Source of the DNA: Chitinophaga sp. MM2321
Lineage (GTDB): Bacteria; Bacteroidota; Bacteroidia; Chitinophagales; Chitinophagaceae
Assembly (NCBI RefSeq): GCF_964033635.1
Contig: NZ_OZ035533.1
Coordinates: forward strand, 6,171,001 to 6,235,000
Direction: 5' to 3'
DNA length: 64,000 nt
Positions 1 to 8,419 of the stretch are shown piece by piece. The notes beneath the pieces are model-generated. The model did no database searches. It worked only from the letters and a program-made list of their open reading frames with translations, and had not been told where the DNA came from. The position numbers and the translations under genes are program-made. Every line of letters starts with the position of its first letter. The first letter of the stretch is position 1.

Positions 1-1
1 T

Positions 2-838
2 GAAGAACCGCTGGCCATGGCCGCCCAGATTGTGGAAGCAACCAATCCTGATTTACTGGACATCAACTTTGGCTGCCCGGTAAAAAAAGTGGTTTGTAAA
101 GGCGCCGGTGCCGGTATTCTGAAAGATATTCCCAAGATGATAAAACTCACGGAAGCAGTGGTAAGAGCTACCCGGCTGCCGGTTACCGTGAAAACGCGCC
201 TCGGTTGGGACGACGATTCCAGGAACATTGAAGAAGTTGCGGAGCGGTTGCAGGATGTAGGTATCAAAGCACTCACTATTCACGGACGTACCCGCACACA
301 ATTGTACAAAGGTAGTGCTGACTGGACTTTGATCGGAAAAGTAAAAAATAATCCACGCATACAAATTCCTATCTTTGGTAACGGTGACATATGTACGCCG
401 GAGCAAGCCGTTGCAGCGAGACAAAAATATGGCGTGGATGGTGTAATGATAGGCCGCGCTGCTATTGGTTATCCATGGATTTTCAGAGAGATCAAGCATT
501 TTATGAAGACGGGCGAACATTTACCGCCTCCAACTGTTTTGGAAAGAGTAGAAGTCTGTAGAAAGCATCTGCACCAGTCCGTATCATGGAAAGGTGATGT
601 GGTTGGAATACTTGAAATGCGTCGCCATTATACAAATTACCTCAAAGGATTACCGCATATCAAGGAATTCAGACAACAATTAGTAACTTACAAGACGTTA
701 GCAGAGATAGAAGAAGTGTTAGACGCGGTGATATTGCAATACAAGGATCATATATTCGAAAGGACTGCTCCCCAGTTAATTGAACATAATTTTCTGCCGG
801 CTGATAATGAAATGGCTGGTTGTAACGTTTACGGATAA
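2..838 (+). CDS. dusB: tRNA-dihydrouridine synthase (DusB/NifR3 family), 5' end missing
   Basis: FMN enzyme that reduces uridines in the tRNA D-loop, using NADPH. The reading frame is open from base 2, and the residues before the first Met (EEPLA) fit the family, so the true start lies left of the window. Visible motifs are NFGCPVKKV with the catalytic Cys, TVKTRLGWD, the HGRTRTQ segment, the FGNGDI loop and GVMIGRAAIGYPWIF of the FMN-binding TIM barrel, followed by the helical C-terminal domain. It ends 44 bases before the next gene on the same strand. DusB rather than DusA or DusC is inferred from general resemblance. Confidence 0.93.
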   Translation, partial: EEPLAMAAQIVEATNPDLLDINFGCPVKKVVCKGAGAGILKDIPKMIKLTEAVVRATRLPVTVKTRLGWDDDSRNIEEVAERLQDVGIKALTIHGRTRTQLYKGSADWTLIGKVKNNPRIQIPIFGNGDICTPEQAVAARQKYGVDGVMIGRAAIGYPWIFREIKHFMKTGEHLPPPTVLERVEVCRKHLHQSVSWKGDVVGILEMRRHYTNYLKGLPHIKEFRQQLVTYKTLAEIEEVLDAVILQYKDHIFERTAPQLIEHNFLPADNEMAGCNVYG

Positions 839-873
839 ACGGATGACCCCACGAAAAACAAAAAAATATAAAT

Positions 874-881
874 TACTTTCA
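874..881 (+). promoter_or_regulatory. Candidate -7 element just before the HNH gene
   Basis: TACTTTCA resembles the Bacteroidota -7 consensus TAnnTTTG but differs at the last base. It ends one base before the ATG at 883, so a transcript from here would have almost no leader. Weak evidence. Confidence 0.3.
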
Positions 882-882
882 C

Positions 883-1452
883 ATGACCACAATTAAAAAT
901 CTGAAAAATGAAGTCTGGAAGGACTTACAGATTAAAAACAAGTCTGCCCTGCGTAAAAAATACGCTGTTTCTAACATGGGGAGAGTGATCAGTTATCATG
1001 AAAGTACGGAAGATGGTAAGCTGCTCACGGGTTCTACCGTGGAAGGCTATACGGTTTTAAATGTGAAACCGGCCGACAGCTACCAGTCACTCTACCTGCA
1101 CCGCGAAGTGGCCAAACTGTTCAGCAAGAAAGCAGGTCGTTCGCACAAGTATGTGATCCACCTGGATTACGATAAAAAGAATAATAAAGCTACCAACCTT
1201 CGCTGGGCCACCAAGGAGGAAATGGAAGATCATCAGCAAAACAGTCCGGCCAAGCTGGCTTATAAAGAAAAACAGCGCAACCGTTTAAAAGGACTGAAGC
1301 TGAATGTTAGCAAAGTGAAAAATATCAAGCGCCTGCTGACAAAACCTGGTAAAAAAACGATGAAGCAAATTGCCGAACAGTTTGATATCAGTGAAATGCA
1401 GCTATACCGTATCAAAAGCGGCGAAAACTGGTCGCATGTAACATTGGATTAA
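883..1452 (+). CDS. NUMOD4-HNH endonuclease-like protein with C-terminal helix-turn-helix
   Basis: A 189-residue protein with the build of a free-standing phage or intron-type homing endonuclease. The N-terminal NUMOD4-like part contains EVWKDLQI, YAVSNMGRV and GYTVLNV. The HNH part has YLHREVAKLF at about residues 71-80 and HLDYDKKNNKATNLRW at about 93-108. In the usual NHIDGNK motif an Asn precedes the His; here it is Ile, while the later Asn pair and NLRW are kept. Residues 145-182 form an HTH like those that anchor homing enzymes to DNA (TMKQIAEQFDISEMQLYRI). No intron or interrupted host gene is visible on either side. It could be an active nuclease or a domesticated DNA-binding protein. 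Confidence 0.75.
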   Translation: MTTIKNLKNEVWKDLQIKNKSALRKKYAVSNMGRVISYHESTEDGKLLTGSTVEGYTVLNVKPADSYQSLYLHREVAKLFSKKAGRSHKYVIHLDYDKKNNKATNLRWATKEEMEDHQQNSPAKLAYKEKQRNRLKGLKLNVSKVKNIKRLLTKPGKKTMKQIAEQFDISEMQLYRIKSGENWSHVTLD

Positions 1453-1493
1453 TGCCTGGCTTGCCCGGGACTGATCATATATGATGTTGTCTG

Positions 1494-1530
1494 ACTACGG
1501 CCACACAGCAAGTGTGGCCGTAGTTATTTT
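1494..1530. terminator. Strong hairpin terminator between convergent genes
   Basis: A perfect 13-bp stem (arms 1494-1506 and 1512-1524, core CGGCCACAC) with a 5-base loop is followed by TTATTTTT on the plus strand. It lies between the HNH gene and the convergent nuclease-helicase gene and can serve the former, perhaps both. A separate 12-base palindrome, ATCATATATGAT, sits at 1474-1485. Confidence 0.85.
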
Positions 1531-1540
1531 TGAAACCCCC

Positions 1541-4500
1541 TTACAAATTTCCCCTGGCCATTTCTTCCAGCACTTTCCGGTAATGAGGACTCTCCATCAG
1601 TACCGGCTCATACCCCATCAGAATCACCTGTTTTCGTGCACGCGATAACGTTACCAACAGCTTGCGATCTACTTCGATATCCTGTTCTTCCCATTTAAAT
1701 TGTCCGAGACATTGTAATGTATGCACCTGCGCGGCATGATACACCGCCAGCGAAACAATAATAATATCGTTTTCAGAACCCTGGAAACGCTCTACCGTGT
1801 CAATGTTGATCTGATGCAAGTCTTTATCATTGTCTATCAGCTCCCTGATCAGGCTTATCTGGGTGCGCCACGGCGTTACCACACCTACGGTATCTTTACT
1901 AAAATCTGCGCCATAACAGCCTTTCAGATGATGTAATAAGGATACCACCCGTGTGGCTTCCGTACTATTCATTTTTGAAGTAGCCTCGTAAGGACTGGGT
2001 ATAAATACTTTCCTGCCTAATGACAACACCCGCTCCCACCCTACATTTTCACTGCTACCGTTGATTTCAAAAACGGCTTTCTGCATTTCTTTTCCGGACG
2101 ACAACTGCCCCGCATAATAATGATTTACGAGGTCGGCGATGTTGTCGTGCATACGGAAATGGGTATTCAGCATGCCCCAGGCATGGTGCCAGTGGCTGGT
2201 CTTACAACGTTGCATCAACCGCTCAAAAATGGAAGCGCGCAGGTCATGAATGCCCAGTTCCAGCAGCTGCGGCTCTCTTACCCGGCAGAAATATGCTTCC
2301 TGGGTTACTACCGGCGGCAGCTGATTCTGATCACCGATGAGGATAAATTTCCGGAAAGGCATCAGGAGGCCCAGTAGTTGTGGCTCCGTGAGCTGAGAGG
2401 CTTCATCCACGATGAGCGTATCGGCAGGAATGCCCATCATCACCAGCAGATCCAGGCGGGTAGCCATGGTGGCTACCGTGGCTACAAATACTTTATGACC
2501 GGTGATATAACTGCGCGCTTCATCCAGCGTACCATCGAGGCAATATTGCCGTAGCTTGACGGCTGCTGCGGTATTCCTGCCACCGAGGCGGAGATGGCGT
2601 ATATCTTTTGCCTCCAGCTTATGACAGATTTCCTCCACTGCTTTGTTGGTAAAGGCTACAATGACCACGCAGCGATCTTCTTTGATCATCTCCCCTACAA
2701 TGGTTGTGAGCAGGGAAGATGTTTTTCCGGTGCCGGGAGGGCCCTGCAACAGGTAGTAGTCCTGCGCTTCCAGTGCCTGTTGTACGATCTGCTCCTGGTT
2801 GCTGTTGAACATGATTGGTACGGTACCTGGTAACGGCTGCCGGCGTGGGGTATCAAGTCCCAGTAATACGTTGGTGCGTTGCCGGTATTGCGGGGATATA
2901 ACATGGAAAAGCGCGGCCGCTGCTGTCCAATAGTTGGATTCGTAGATATCATGTTCTATGATCCATTCGTCATACTGGCGGAAGAAGTCCAGCGTCATTT
3001 GCCGGTTATTGAGCGAAAAGGTAAGCTGGTCTTTTCCCAGGTCATCGATACGGCCTTTGAGCAGCTGTTGTTGCAGGGGCTGCAATGTAGTGCCGGTACG
3101 CGGGTAAATAATGGCCGTATCTCCGGTACGGAAATTATGACTAACGGGGACGACTATATCAAACAGTACGGCGCTGTTGACCGTATCAAATTCACGGAAA
3201 CGAAGCCCGGATATAATATTGAAGCGGGCGGCCTTTTCATTTTCCTGTTGCAGCCACAGCGCGGAGAAACCGTCTGCATCATCTTCCCTGTTCACTTCCG
3301 AAAACATACCGCATTTGGCTTGCAGATATTCCCGCAATACAAACGCCAGGAACTGCTTGTAATATGTTTTTGCAGCATCGGGGGCATCATACCATGCTTT
3401 TTCAAAAGAAATGAAATGTGCAGCACTGAAGGCGGGCAGGCCCGCGGCGGCGGCTCCCGAAATCGCTGACAATACCTCAAACTCGCCACCCGCAAGGCGC
3501 AGTAGCATCGCTACTACTTCATTGCGGAGCAGGAGCAGGTCATTTTCAGTACGGTGGGTGCTGGTCACGTTTCGCAGCGGATTGGCCGTTGCGGCGGAAT
3601 AGAGGATCGCAGAGCTGCCTTTGCGTTGCTGCCCAAAGGCAGAGCGGAGCAGGAGGTTATAGCCTACAACCTGCATCTCATGATTTTTCCAGGTGTTGAA
3701 GTCGGGTGCTTTTCCACTCTTCAGCTCAAATATTTCCTTGCGGTACGGATCTGTATCGTCTTCGGCCATCAGATCCAGGCGGCCTTGCAGACCGTATTGG
3801 GCAGAGAAAAAAGTAGGCTCAATACGTACCGGCTTATCCTGGAGGTCTTTTACCGTGCTGTGAAGGTTGCCCCAGTGCTGGTGGCGGATATCGCGAAACA
3901 TTTCATTCAGCTTTTCACGTCCGTAGGCAGCGGCCTGGAGTACGTTTTCTGCAACGGCTTCTACAAAAGAGGTTTTGAAATCTATCGTCTGATTGCGGAG
4001 CATCTCGTCCAGCAGGGCGTTTACAAGGTTTCCCTTGAAGGCTGCGGGTGCGGGCTGTTGCGGTGTTAATTTTTTAACAAGATAAAGTAAGCGGTTAGCG
4101 CCTTTGTGGGTGAAGCATTCGGCCAGATCACTGATATCTATCAGCAGATCCGGTTCCAGTATCACCTGGCTTTCTGCGGTAGTAGTATAGGCTTGCTCCG
4201 TTGCTCCCTGCCGGCAATGGTGCACGTGAATGGTATCGTAGGGGCGCAATAGTCCATGCAGCGCCATGACCGTAACGGGTTCAAGGTGCTCCAGGTGTAA
4301 GTGAAAATCTCCCTGTTCATCATTCTTTACTTCCAGCAAAAAAGTATATTTCCCTTTGGCATCGGTGCCCAGCTCTCCTACTGCTGTGATCATACATTTC
4401 AGCAGGGCAAGATCGGATGGCCGGTGCTGGTAGGACAGCGACAGGCTACTGCTGCCGGAAGGGGCATACAATTCGCTGAGGGCCGCCGGTACGGGCGTAT

Positions 4501-4831
4501 TATAAAACCAGGCCACCGCGGTGGCGAGTGCTTTAATGCATAGCAGCTGTTCCGCATCCTGGAGGGAAAATAATCCGCGTGTAGCCTTGTTCGTTAGAAT
4601 GCGTAAAGCCGTCAGTTGTTTGTGAATATCGGGCGGCACTACCTGTTTATCGAAGTAGAATTGCATGCGTGCAAACAGGTTCCCGAACGACCGGGTTTCT
4701 TCGCGGGTGAGTTCCCGGAAAAGACCTTCGAGGATTAGTTTATAGTGACGGATTTTATCTTCCGGGGTTGATATGCTATACGTTTCTTTAATCCGGGCAT
4801 AAAACGCCGCTGCCCTGTCTGTTGCCTGCAT
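1541..4831 (-). CDS. Dna2-like nuclease-helicase (PD-(D/E)XK nuclease plus SF1 helicase)
   Basis: A 1096-residue protein joining a RecB/Cas4-type nuclease to a DNA2/NAM7-type superfamily 1 helicase. The nuclease region carries GRLD at about residue 350, ELKSGK at about 370 and QVVGYNLLL (QxxxY-like), the active-site order of Dna2 and AddB. Helicase motifs are GPPGTGKT near 697-704, TNKAVEEI, VDEASQ near 804, GDQNQLPPV, TVERFQGSE and VTLSRARKQV near 1060. One Cys (DLAECF, about 239) falls where Dna2 has its first cluster ligand, but no Cys triplet follows the QxxxY segment, so a 4Fe-4S cluster looks absent. Probably acts on DNA ends or flaps in repair; it stands alone, with no defence genes beside it. 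Confidence 0.85.
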   Translation of the reverse strand: MQATDRAAAFYARIKETYSISTPEDKIRHYKLILEGLFRELTREETRSFGNLFARMQFYFDKQVVPPDIHKQLTALRILTNKATRGLFSLQDAEQLLCIKALATAVAWFYNTPVPAALSELYAPSGSSSLSLSYQHRPSDLALLKCMITAVGELGTDAKGKYTFLLEVKNDEQGDFHLHLEHLEPVTVMALHGLLRPYDTIHVHHCRQGATEQAYTTTAESQVILEPDLLIDISDLAECFTHKGANRLLYLVKKLTPQQPAPAAFKGNLVNALLDEMLRNQTIDFKTSFVEAVAENVLQAAAYGREKLNEMFRDIRHQHWGNLHSTVKDLQDKPVRIEPTFFSAQYGLQGRLDLMAEDDTDPYRKEIFELKSGKAPDFNTWKNHEMQVVGYNLLLRSAFGQQRKGSSAILYSAATANPLRNVTSTHRTENDLLLLRNEVVAMLLRLAGGEFEVLSAISGAAAAGLPAFSAAHFISFEKAWYDAPDAAKTYYKQFLAFVLREYLQAKCGMFSEVNREDDADGFSALWLQQENEKAARFNIISGLRFREFDTVNSAVLFDIVVPVSHNFRTGDTAIIYPRTGTTLQPLQQQLLKGRIDDLGKDQLTFSLNNRQMTLDFFRQYDEWIIEHDIYESNYWTAAAALFHVISPQYRQRTNVLLGLDTPRRQPLPGTVPIMFNSNQEQIVQQALEAQDYYLLQGPPGTGKTSSLLTTIVGEMIKEDRCVVIVAFTNKAVEEICHKLEAKDIRHLRLGGRNTAAAVKLRQYCLDGTLDEARSYITGHKVFVATVATMATRLDLLVMMGIPADTLIVDEASQLTEPQLLGLLMPFRKFILIGDQNQLPPVVTQEAYFCRVREPQLLELGIHDLRASIFERLMQRCKTSHWHHAWGMLNTHFRMHDNIADLVNHYYAGQLSSGKEMQKAVFEINGSSENVGWERVLSLGRKVFIPSPYEATSKMNSTEATRVVSLLHHLKGCYGADFSKDTVGVVTPWRTQISLIRELIDNDKDLHQINIDTVERFQGSENDIIIVSLAVYHAAQVHTLQCLGQFKWEEQDIEVDRKLLVTLSRARKQVILMGYEPVLMESPHYRKVLEEMARGNL

Positions 4832-4918
4832 GGCTGCAAGTTAAGGAATACAGCCGGTTTGCATCAATGGGGCAATTGTTATACCTTCCGTACGATTTAT
4901 AGTGAAAATTTATTTTTT

Positions 4919-5716
4919 ATGTCAGCCAAAAAAATAGCTATTATAGGTGGTGGAAATCTGGGATCGGCCATCGCTCAGGGATTGTTGAAAAGCGGCTTTT
5001 CAAAGGCAGAAGATCTCACGGTTACCAAGCGTAATACGGGGACACTCACTGCGCTACAGGAAGCGGGTGTAAAAGTGATTTCGGACAACGCCGCTGCTAT
5101 CAGTCAGGCAGAGGTGATCGTAGTAGCGTTAAAGCCTTATAACGTCCGCGAAATATTGCAGGAGTTCAAAAGTTCTTTTGATCCCCAAAAACAGATCCTC
5201 ATCAGCGTTGTTACCGGTGTGAGTATAGCGGACCTGGAGCATATTATTCCCGGTATGGCGGTGGTACGCGCTATGCCCAATACGGCCATTGCTATCCAGG
5301 AATCCGTTACCTGTATCTGTTATAAACATACAACGGAGGAACAGGTACGTTTTGTGAAGACCATGTTTGATCAGCTGGGCGCTACGGTGAGCATTGACGA
5401 GCAGCTGATGGATGCGGCCACGGTACTGGGCGCCTGCGGTATTGCCTATGCGCTGCGTTTTATCCGCGCCAATATCCAGGGTGGTATTGAAATCGGGTTT
5501 GATGTACGTACTGCCAGTCTTATTGCAGCACAAACAGTAAAGGGTGCGGCAGAATTGCTGATTCGTGAAAACCGTCATCCGGAAGAAGAAATTGATAAGG
5601 TAACAACCCCCAAAGGTTGTACTATAGCGGGATTGAATGAAATGGAACACCAGGGTTTCAGTTCTTCGCTGATCAAAGGGATTACAGCTTCTTACAATAA
5701 AATTACCAAGGGTTAA
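4919..5716 (+). CDS. proC: Pyrroline-5-carboxylate reductase
   Basis: Catalyses the last step of proline synthesis, NAD(P)H-dependent reduction of pyrroline-5-carboxylate. The N-terminal Rossmann motif IIGGGNLGSAIAQG directly follows the chosen ATG. Further signatures are VVALKPYN, VVRAMPNTA, the DAATVLGACGIAY segment and the C-terminal TTPKGCTIAGLNEME motif. An in-frame TTG at 4859 would add 20 residues of unlike composition, so the ATG at 4919 is preferred; it gives 265 residues, the usual family length. The stop overlaps the convergent sixA stop by 4 bases. Confidence 0.95.
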   Translation: MSAKKIAIIGGGNLGSAIAQGLLKSGFSKAEDLTVTKRNTGTLTALQEAGVKVISDNAAAISQAEVIVVALKPYNVREILQEFKSSFDPQKQILISVVTGVSIADLEHIIPGMAVVRAMPNTAIAIQESVTCICYKHTTEEQVRFVKTMFDQLGATVSIDEQLMDAATVLGACGIAYALRFIRANIQGGIEIGFDVRTASLIAAQTVKGAAELLIRENRHPEEEIDKVTTPKGCTIAGLNEMEHQGFSSSLIKGITASYNKITKG

Positions 5717-6207
5717 TTATTGCGCGGATAGTCAAAGAAGAGGAATTTCTTTTTTGCGAGATCAAAATCTTTCCAGCAATCGGTATCTGCCTGGATGGCA
5801 AAGATGCCGGTGGTGGGTACATTGTCGATCCTGATCTCTTCGGTGAGGTAGTTAGCAAAGTCAGTGATCCCCGGATTGTGTGCGAAGATGGCTACTGCGC
5901 TGAAATCATCATCAATTTTAGTGATCACTTTCAGGAAAGTGGAGGCATAGCATAAATAAAGTTCCTCTTCCAGCAGGATCGCTTGTTTGGGATACTTCCA
6001 TTCGTCCGCCATTATTTTGGCGGTGGAGCGCGTTCGCTTGGCCGGGCTGGCAATGATCAGTTCCGGTACCATTCCCCGTGTAATGAGGCGGCTAGCCATT
6101 TCCGGGGCGTTTTGCTTCCCCCGTTTGTTGAGCGGTCGATCAAAATCATCCATGTCCGGATTGGTCCAGCTGGATTTTGCATGACGGATGAGTAGTAGTG
6201 TTTTCAT
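5713..6207 (-). CDS. sixA: SixA-like histidine phosphatase
   Basis: A 164-residue cytosolic member of the histidine phosphatase (phosphoglycerate mutase-like) superfamily. The phospho-acceptor motif RHAKSSW lies at residues 8-14. It is followed by DFDRPLNKRGK, the SPAKRTRSTA arginine motif and FAHNPGITDF with the second active-site His, all matching SixA phosphohistidine phosphatases. SixA in Escherichia coli dephosphorylates HPr-type or HPt domains; the target here is unknown. Its 3' end overlaps the convergent proC by 4 bases, leaving no room for a terminator between them. Confidence 0.9.
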   Translation of the reverse strand: MKTLLLIRHAKSSWTNPDMDDFDRPLNKRGKQNAPEMASRLITRGMVPELIIASPAKRTRSTAKIMADEWKYPKQAILLEEELYLCYASTFLKVITKIDDDFSAVAIFAHNPGITDFANYLTEEIRIDNVPTTGIFAIQADTDCWKDFDLAKKKFLFFDYPRNN

Positions 6208-6233
6208 GGCTGAAAACGTATTGTTAGCAGAAA

Positions 6234-6241
6234 CGAAAATA
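6234..6241 (-). promoter_or_regulatory. Candidate -7 element for sixA
   Basis: On the minus strand TATTTTCG, a variant of TAnnTTTG, lies 26 bases upstream of the sixA ATG. No clear -33 element was found. Confidence 0.4.
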
Positions 6242-6283
6242 AGGTTTTAAAGGACGTTAATGTGTTAAGGTTATATTATATTT

Positions 6284-6376
6284 AGTTATTTAATTATTTA
6301 GAGATGTAGTTATTTAGTTTCAGGAAGAAATTTTCCTTTGAACCAAATAGCTACATCTCTAAATAATTTAATAACC
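6284..6376. repeat. Large intergenic inverted repeat (about 37-bp arms)
   Basis: Arms 6284-6320 and 6340-6376 are reverse complements at 32 of 37 positions by hand alignment, around the shared core TTATTTAGAGATGTAG. The 19-base spacer itself can pair (AGGAA with TTCCT). The element starts 5 bases past the purF-like stop, upstream of sixA. It could be that gene's terminator, but it has no GC-rich stem or simple T-tract and is far longer than the other terminators here. A decayed miniature mobile element is another possibility. Confidence 0.8.
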
Positions 6377-6381
6377 AGATA

Positions 6382-8229
6382 TTAATAGCCTCTTTCGTTT
6401 TTGCCTTCCATGAAGTTCATGAAGGCTTTATTTACAACACGGTTGCCGCCCGGAGTGGGATAATTACCGGTAAAGTACCAGTCACCCAGGTTGTTAGGGC
6501 AGGCTTCGTGGAGGCTTTCTATAGATTGATAGATCACTTCTATTTTTGCTTTCAGGCCAACAGGCGTCAGGATCTCGGCGATCTTGGCAGAGATTTCTTC
6601 CGGTGTAAATGGCTTGTAGATATTTTTCACGACGTTCTGGGCATGCAGCGTGTTGGTGCGTTGCAGCTCCTTACACAGGCCGTAAGCCTCTTGGAGGATG
6701 TGTTCCTTGTCATGGTCTTTCAGCAGGGCAATCGCCGCCTGGAAGGCTACAAAATCGCCCATTTTGCTCATATCAATACCGTAGCAGTCCGGATAACGGA
6801 TCTGCGGAGCAGAAGAAACAACAATAATACGTTTGGGTCCTAAACGATCCAGCATTTTAACGATGCTTTCTTTCAGGGTGGTACCGCGTACAATAGAGTC
6901 ATCGATCACAACCAGGGAATCAATGCCCGGTCTTACCGTACCGTAGGTGATATCGTACACGTGCTGTACCATTTCATTACGGCTGGAATCTTCTGTAATG
7001 AAGGTTCTCATCTTCACATCCTTGATGGCTATTTTATCAATACGGATGCGGCGGTTCACCATTTCGCTCAGCTTTTCCTCGTCGAAATCCTTATCCCAGG
7101 AGAGGATACGTTCTACCTTGATTTTATTAAGATAATCTTCCAATCCTTTCAGCAAGCCATAGAAGGCCACTTCAGCGGTATTTGGAATAAAGGAAAAGAT
7201 GGTATTGCGCAGGTCATTATCAATGGCTTTCAACACCGTGCCGGATAAATTGCGACCTAAAGCAGTACGTTCCTTATATATTTTTTCGTCGTTACCGCGG
7301 GAGAAGTAGATCCTTTCAAAGCTGCAGGCTTTGCGCTCTTTGGGTTCGAGGATCTGTTCTATGGAGTAATCGCCATTGTTTTTAACGATCAGTGCATGAC
7401 CGGGCATCAGTTCCAGTACTTCATTTTCGCCTACATTGAAGGACGTACGGATGGCAGCTCTTTCGGAAGCAGCTACGATCACATCATCATTAACGTAGTA
7501 GTAGGAAGGACGGATACCGTGCGGATCACGGATCACGAAAGCGTCGCCGGAGCCGATAAGACCGCAGGCGTGGTAGCCACCATCGAACATGGAGAATGAT
7601 TGCTGGAGGATCTTTTTCACATCCAGGCCATTGCGGCGTTCTTCATCTTCCAGTGAAAGGAAGTGGTGAACGGTTTCCAGCATGGCAGCCAGGTCACTGT
7701 TTTTATGTACTTCACCGGGTTCTGCTTTTACAAACTTGAAAAGTTCATCTGCGTTTACCAGGTTAAAGTTACCGGCCATGGCCAGGTTACGGGCGGGAAT
7801 AGTATTATAGCGTACAAACGGGTGGCAGAGTTCTACATTATTTTTTCCCTGGGTAGCATAGCGGAGGTGACCCATCAGGAGTTCTCCCAGGAATCTTACA
7901 TGTCCTTTGAGGAGGCCGGGATATTTGATGATTTCCGGCTGATATTTTTCTATTTCGTGTATTTCTTCGCGGATTTTGCTGAACACATCCCCAATGGCTT
8001 GCGGGGCTGCGCTGCGGATACGTTGCATAAATGGAACGCCCGGCTCTGTATCCAGTTTCACGGTGGCAACACCGGCGCCATCCTGGCCCCTGTTGTGTTG
8101 TTTTTCCATGAGAAGATACAGTTTGTTCAGCCCATAAAAAACAGTCCCATATTTTTGTTGGTAGTAGGAGAACGGCTTCCTTAATCTTATAAATGCCAGA
8201 CCGCATTCATGTTTGATCGCATCACTCAT
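6382..8229 (-). CDS. Amidophosphoribosyltransferase-like protein, long form
   Basis: Class II glutamine amidotransferase joined to a type I phosphoribosyltransferase, as in PurF, which makes phosphoribosylamine in purine synthesis. The chosen ATG gives MSDAIKHECGLAF, with the presumed catalytic Cys at residue 9, exposed by removal of a short propeptide. An upstream in-frame ATG at 8262 is rejected because a -7 element lies at 8249-8256, inside that extension. Other motifs are QHNRGQDGAGVA, GNFNLVNADELF, DPHGIRPSYY and the PRPP site VVIDDSIVRGTT near 435-447. At 615 residues it exceeds ordinary PurF (about 500) by roughly 110 residues. No other purine genes adjoin it, so it may be a paralogue rather than the only PurF. 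Confidence 0.85.
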   Translation of the reverse strand: MSDAIKHECGLAFIRLRKPFSYYQQKYGTVFYGLNKLYLLMEKQHNRGQDGAGVATVKLDTEPGVPFMQRIRSAAPQAIGDVFSKIREEIHEIEKYQPEIIKYPGLLKGHVRFLGELLMGHLRYATQGKNNVELCHPFVRYNTIPARNLAMAGNFNLVNADELFKFVKAEPGEVHKNSDLAAMLETVHHFLSLEDEERRNGLDVKKILQQSFSMFDGGYHACGLIGSGDAFVIRDPHGIRPSYYYVNDDVIVAASERAAIRTSFNVGENEVLELMPGHALIVKNNGDYSIEQILEPKERKACSFERIYFSRGNDEKIYKERTALGRNLSGTVLKAIDNDLRNTIFSFIPNTAEVAFYGLLKGLEDYLNKIKVERILSWDKDFDEEKLSEMVNRRIRIDKIAIKDVKMRTFITEDSSRNEMVQHVYDITYGTVRPGIDSLVVIDDSIVRGTTLKESIVKMLDRLGPKRIIVVSSAPQIRYPDCYGIDMSKMGDFVAFQAAIALLKDHDKEHILQEAYGLCKELQRTNTLHAQNVVKNIYKPFTPEEISAKIAEILTPVGLKAKIEVIYQSIESLHEACPNNLGDWYFTGNYPTPGGNRVVNKAFMNFMEGKNERGY

Positions 8230-8248
8230 CGCAAGAAAATTGAAGTCG

Positions 8249-8256
8249 CAAAGGTA
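8249..8256 (-). promoter_or_regulatory. Bacteroidota -7 element for the purF-like gene
   Basis: The minus strand reads TACCTTTG, an exact TAnnTTTG, 19 bases upstream of the ATG at 8229. The region just upstream is occupied by the ATTCGTAATT repeats. Confidence 0.65.
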
Positions 8257-8261
8257 CGCCA

Positions 8262-8291
8262 AATAATTACGAATTACGAATCGCGAATTAC
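8262..8291. repeat. Short ATTCGTAATT-type tandem repeat upstream of the purF-like gene
   Basis: The plus strand holds AATTACGAATTAC followed by an imperfect further unit, GAATCGCGAATTAC. The same word appears before the genes at 41501 and 56895, always promoter-proximal. Confidence 0.6.
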
Positions 8292-8342
8292 AGCATTGTG
8301 GGAAAAGATGAGTGGAAAAATTATGGTTACGTATTAATAATT

Positions 8343-8402
8343 ACGGAGTTGTGAAGAGATACCTGCGAAAATCATTCGCTATATATCTTCTCACAACTCC
8401 GT
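8343..8402. terminator. Long hairpin downstream of the SurA-like gene
   Basis: Arms 8343-8361 and 8384-8402 match at 17 of 19 positions (core ACGGAGTTGTGA), with a 22-base spacer. It begins 18 bases past the stop of the leftward gene, a terminator position, but no T-run follows on the minus strand. It may instead stabilise the mRNA 3' end. Confidence 0.6.
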
Positions 8403-8419
8403 CGTTTATGATGCTTATT

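Noticed and set aside
4859..4918. TTG start extending proC upstream
   Set aside because: The added 20 residues are unlike ProC, and the Rossmann motif follows directly after the ATG at 4919.
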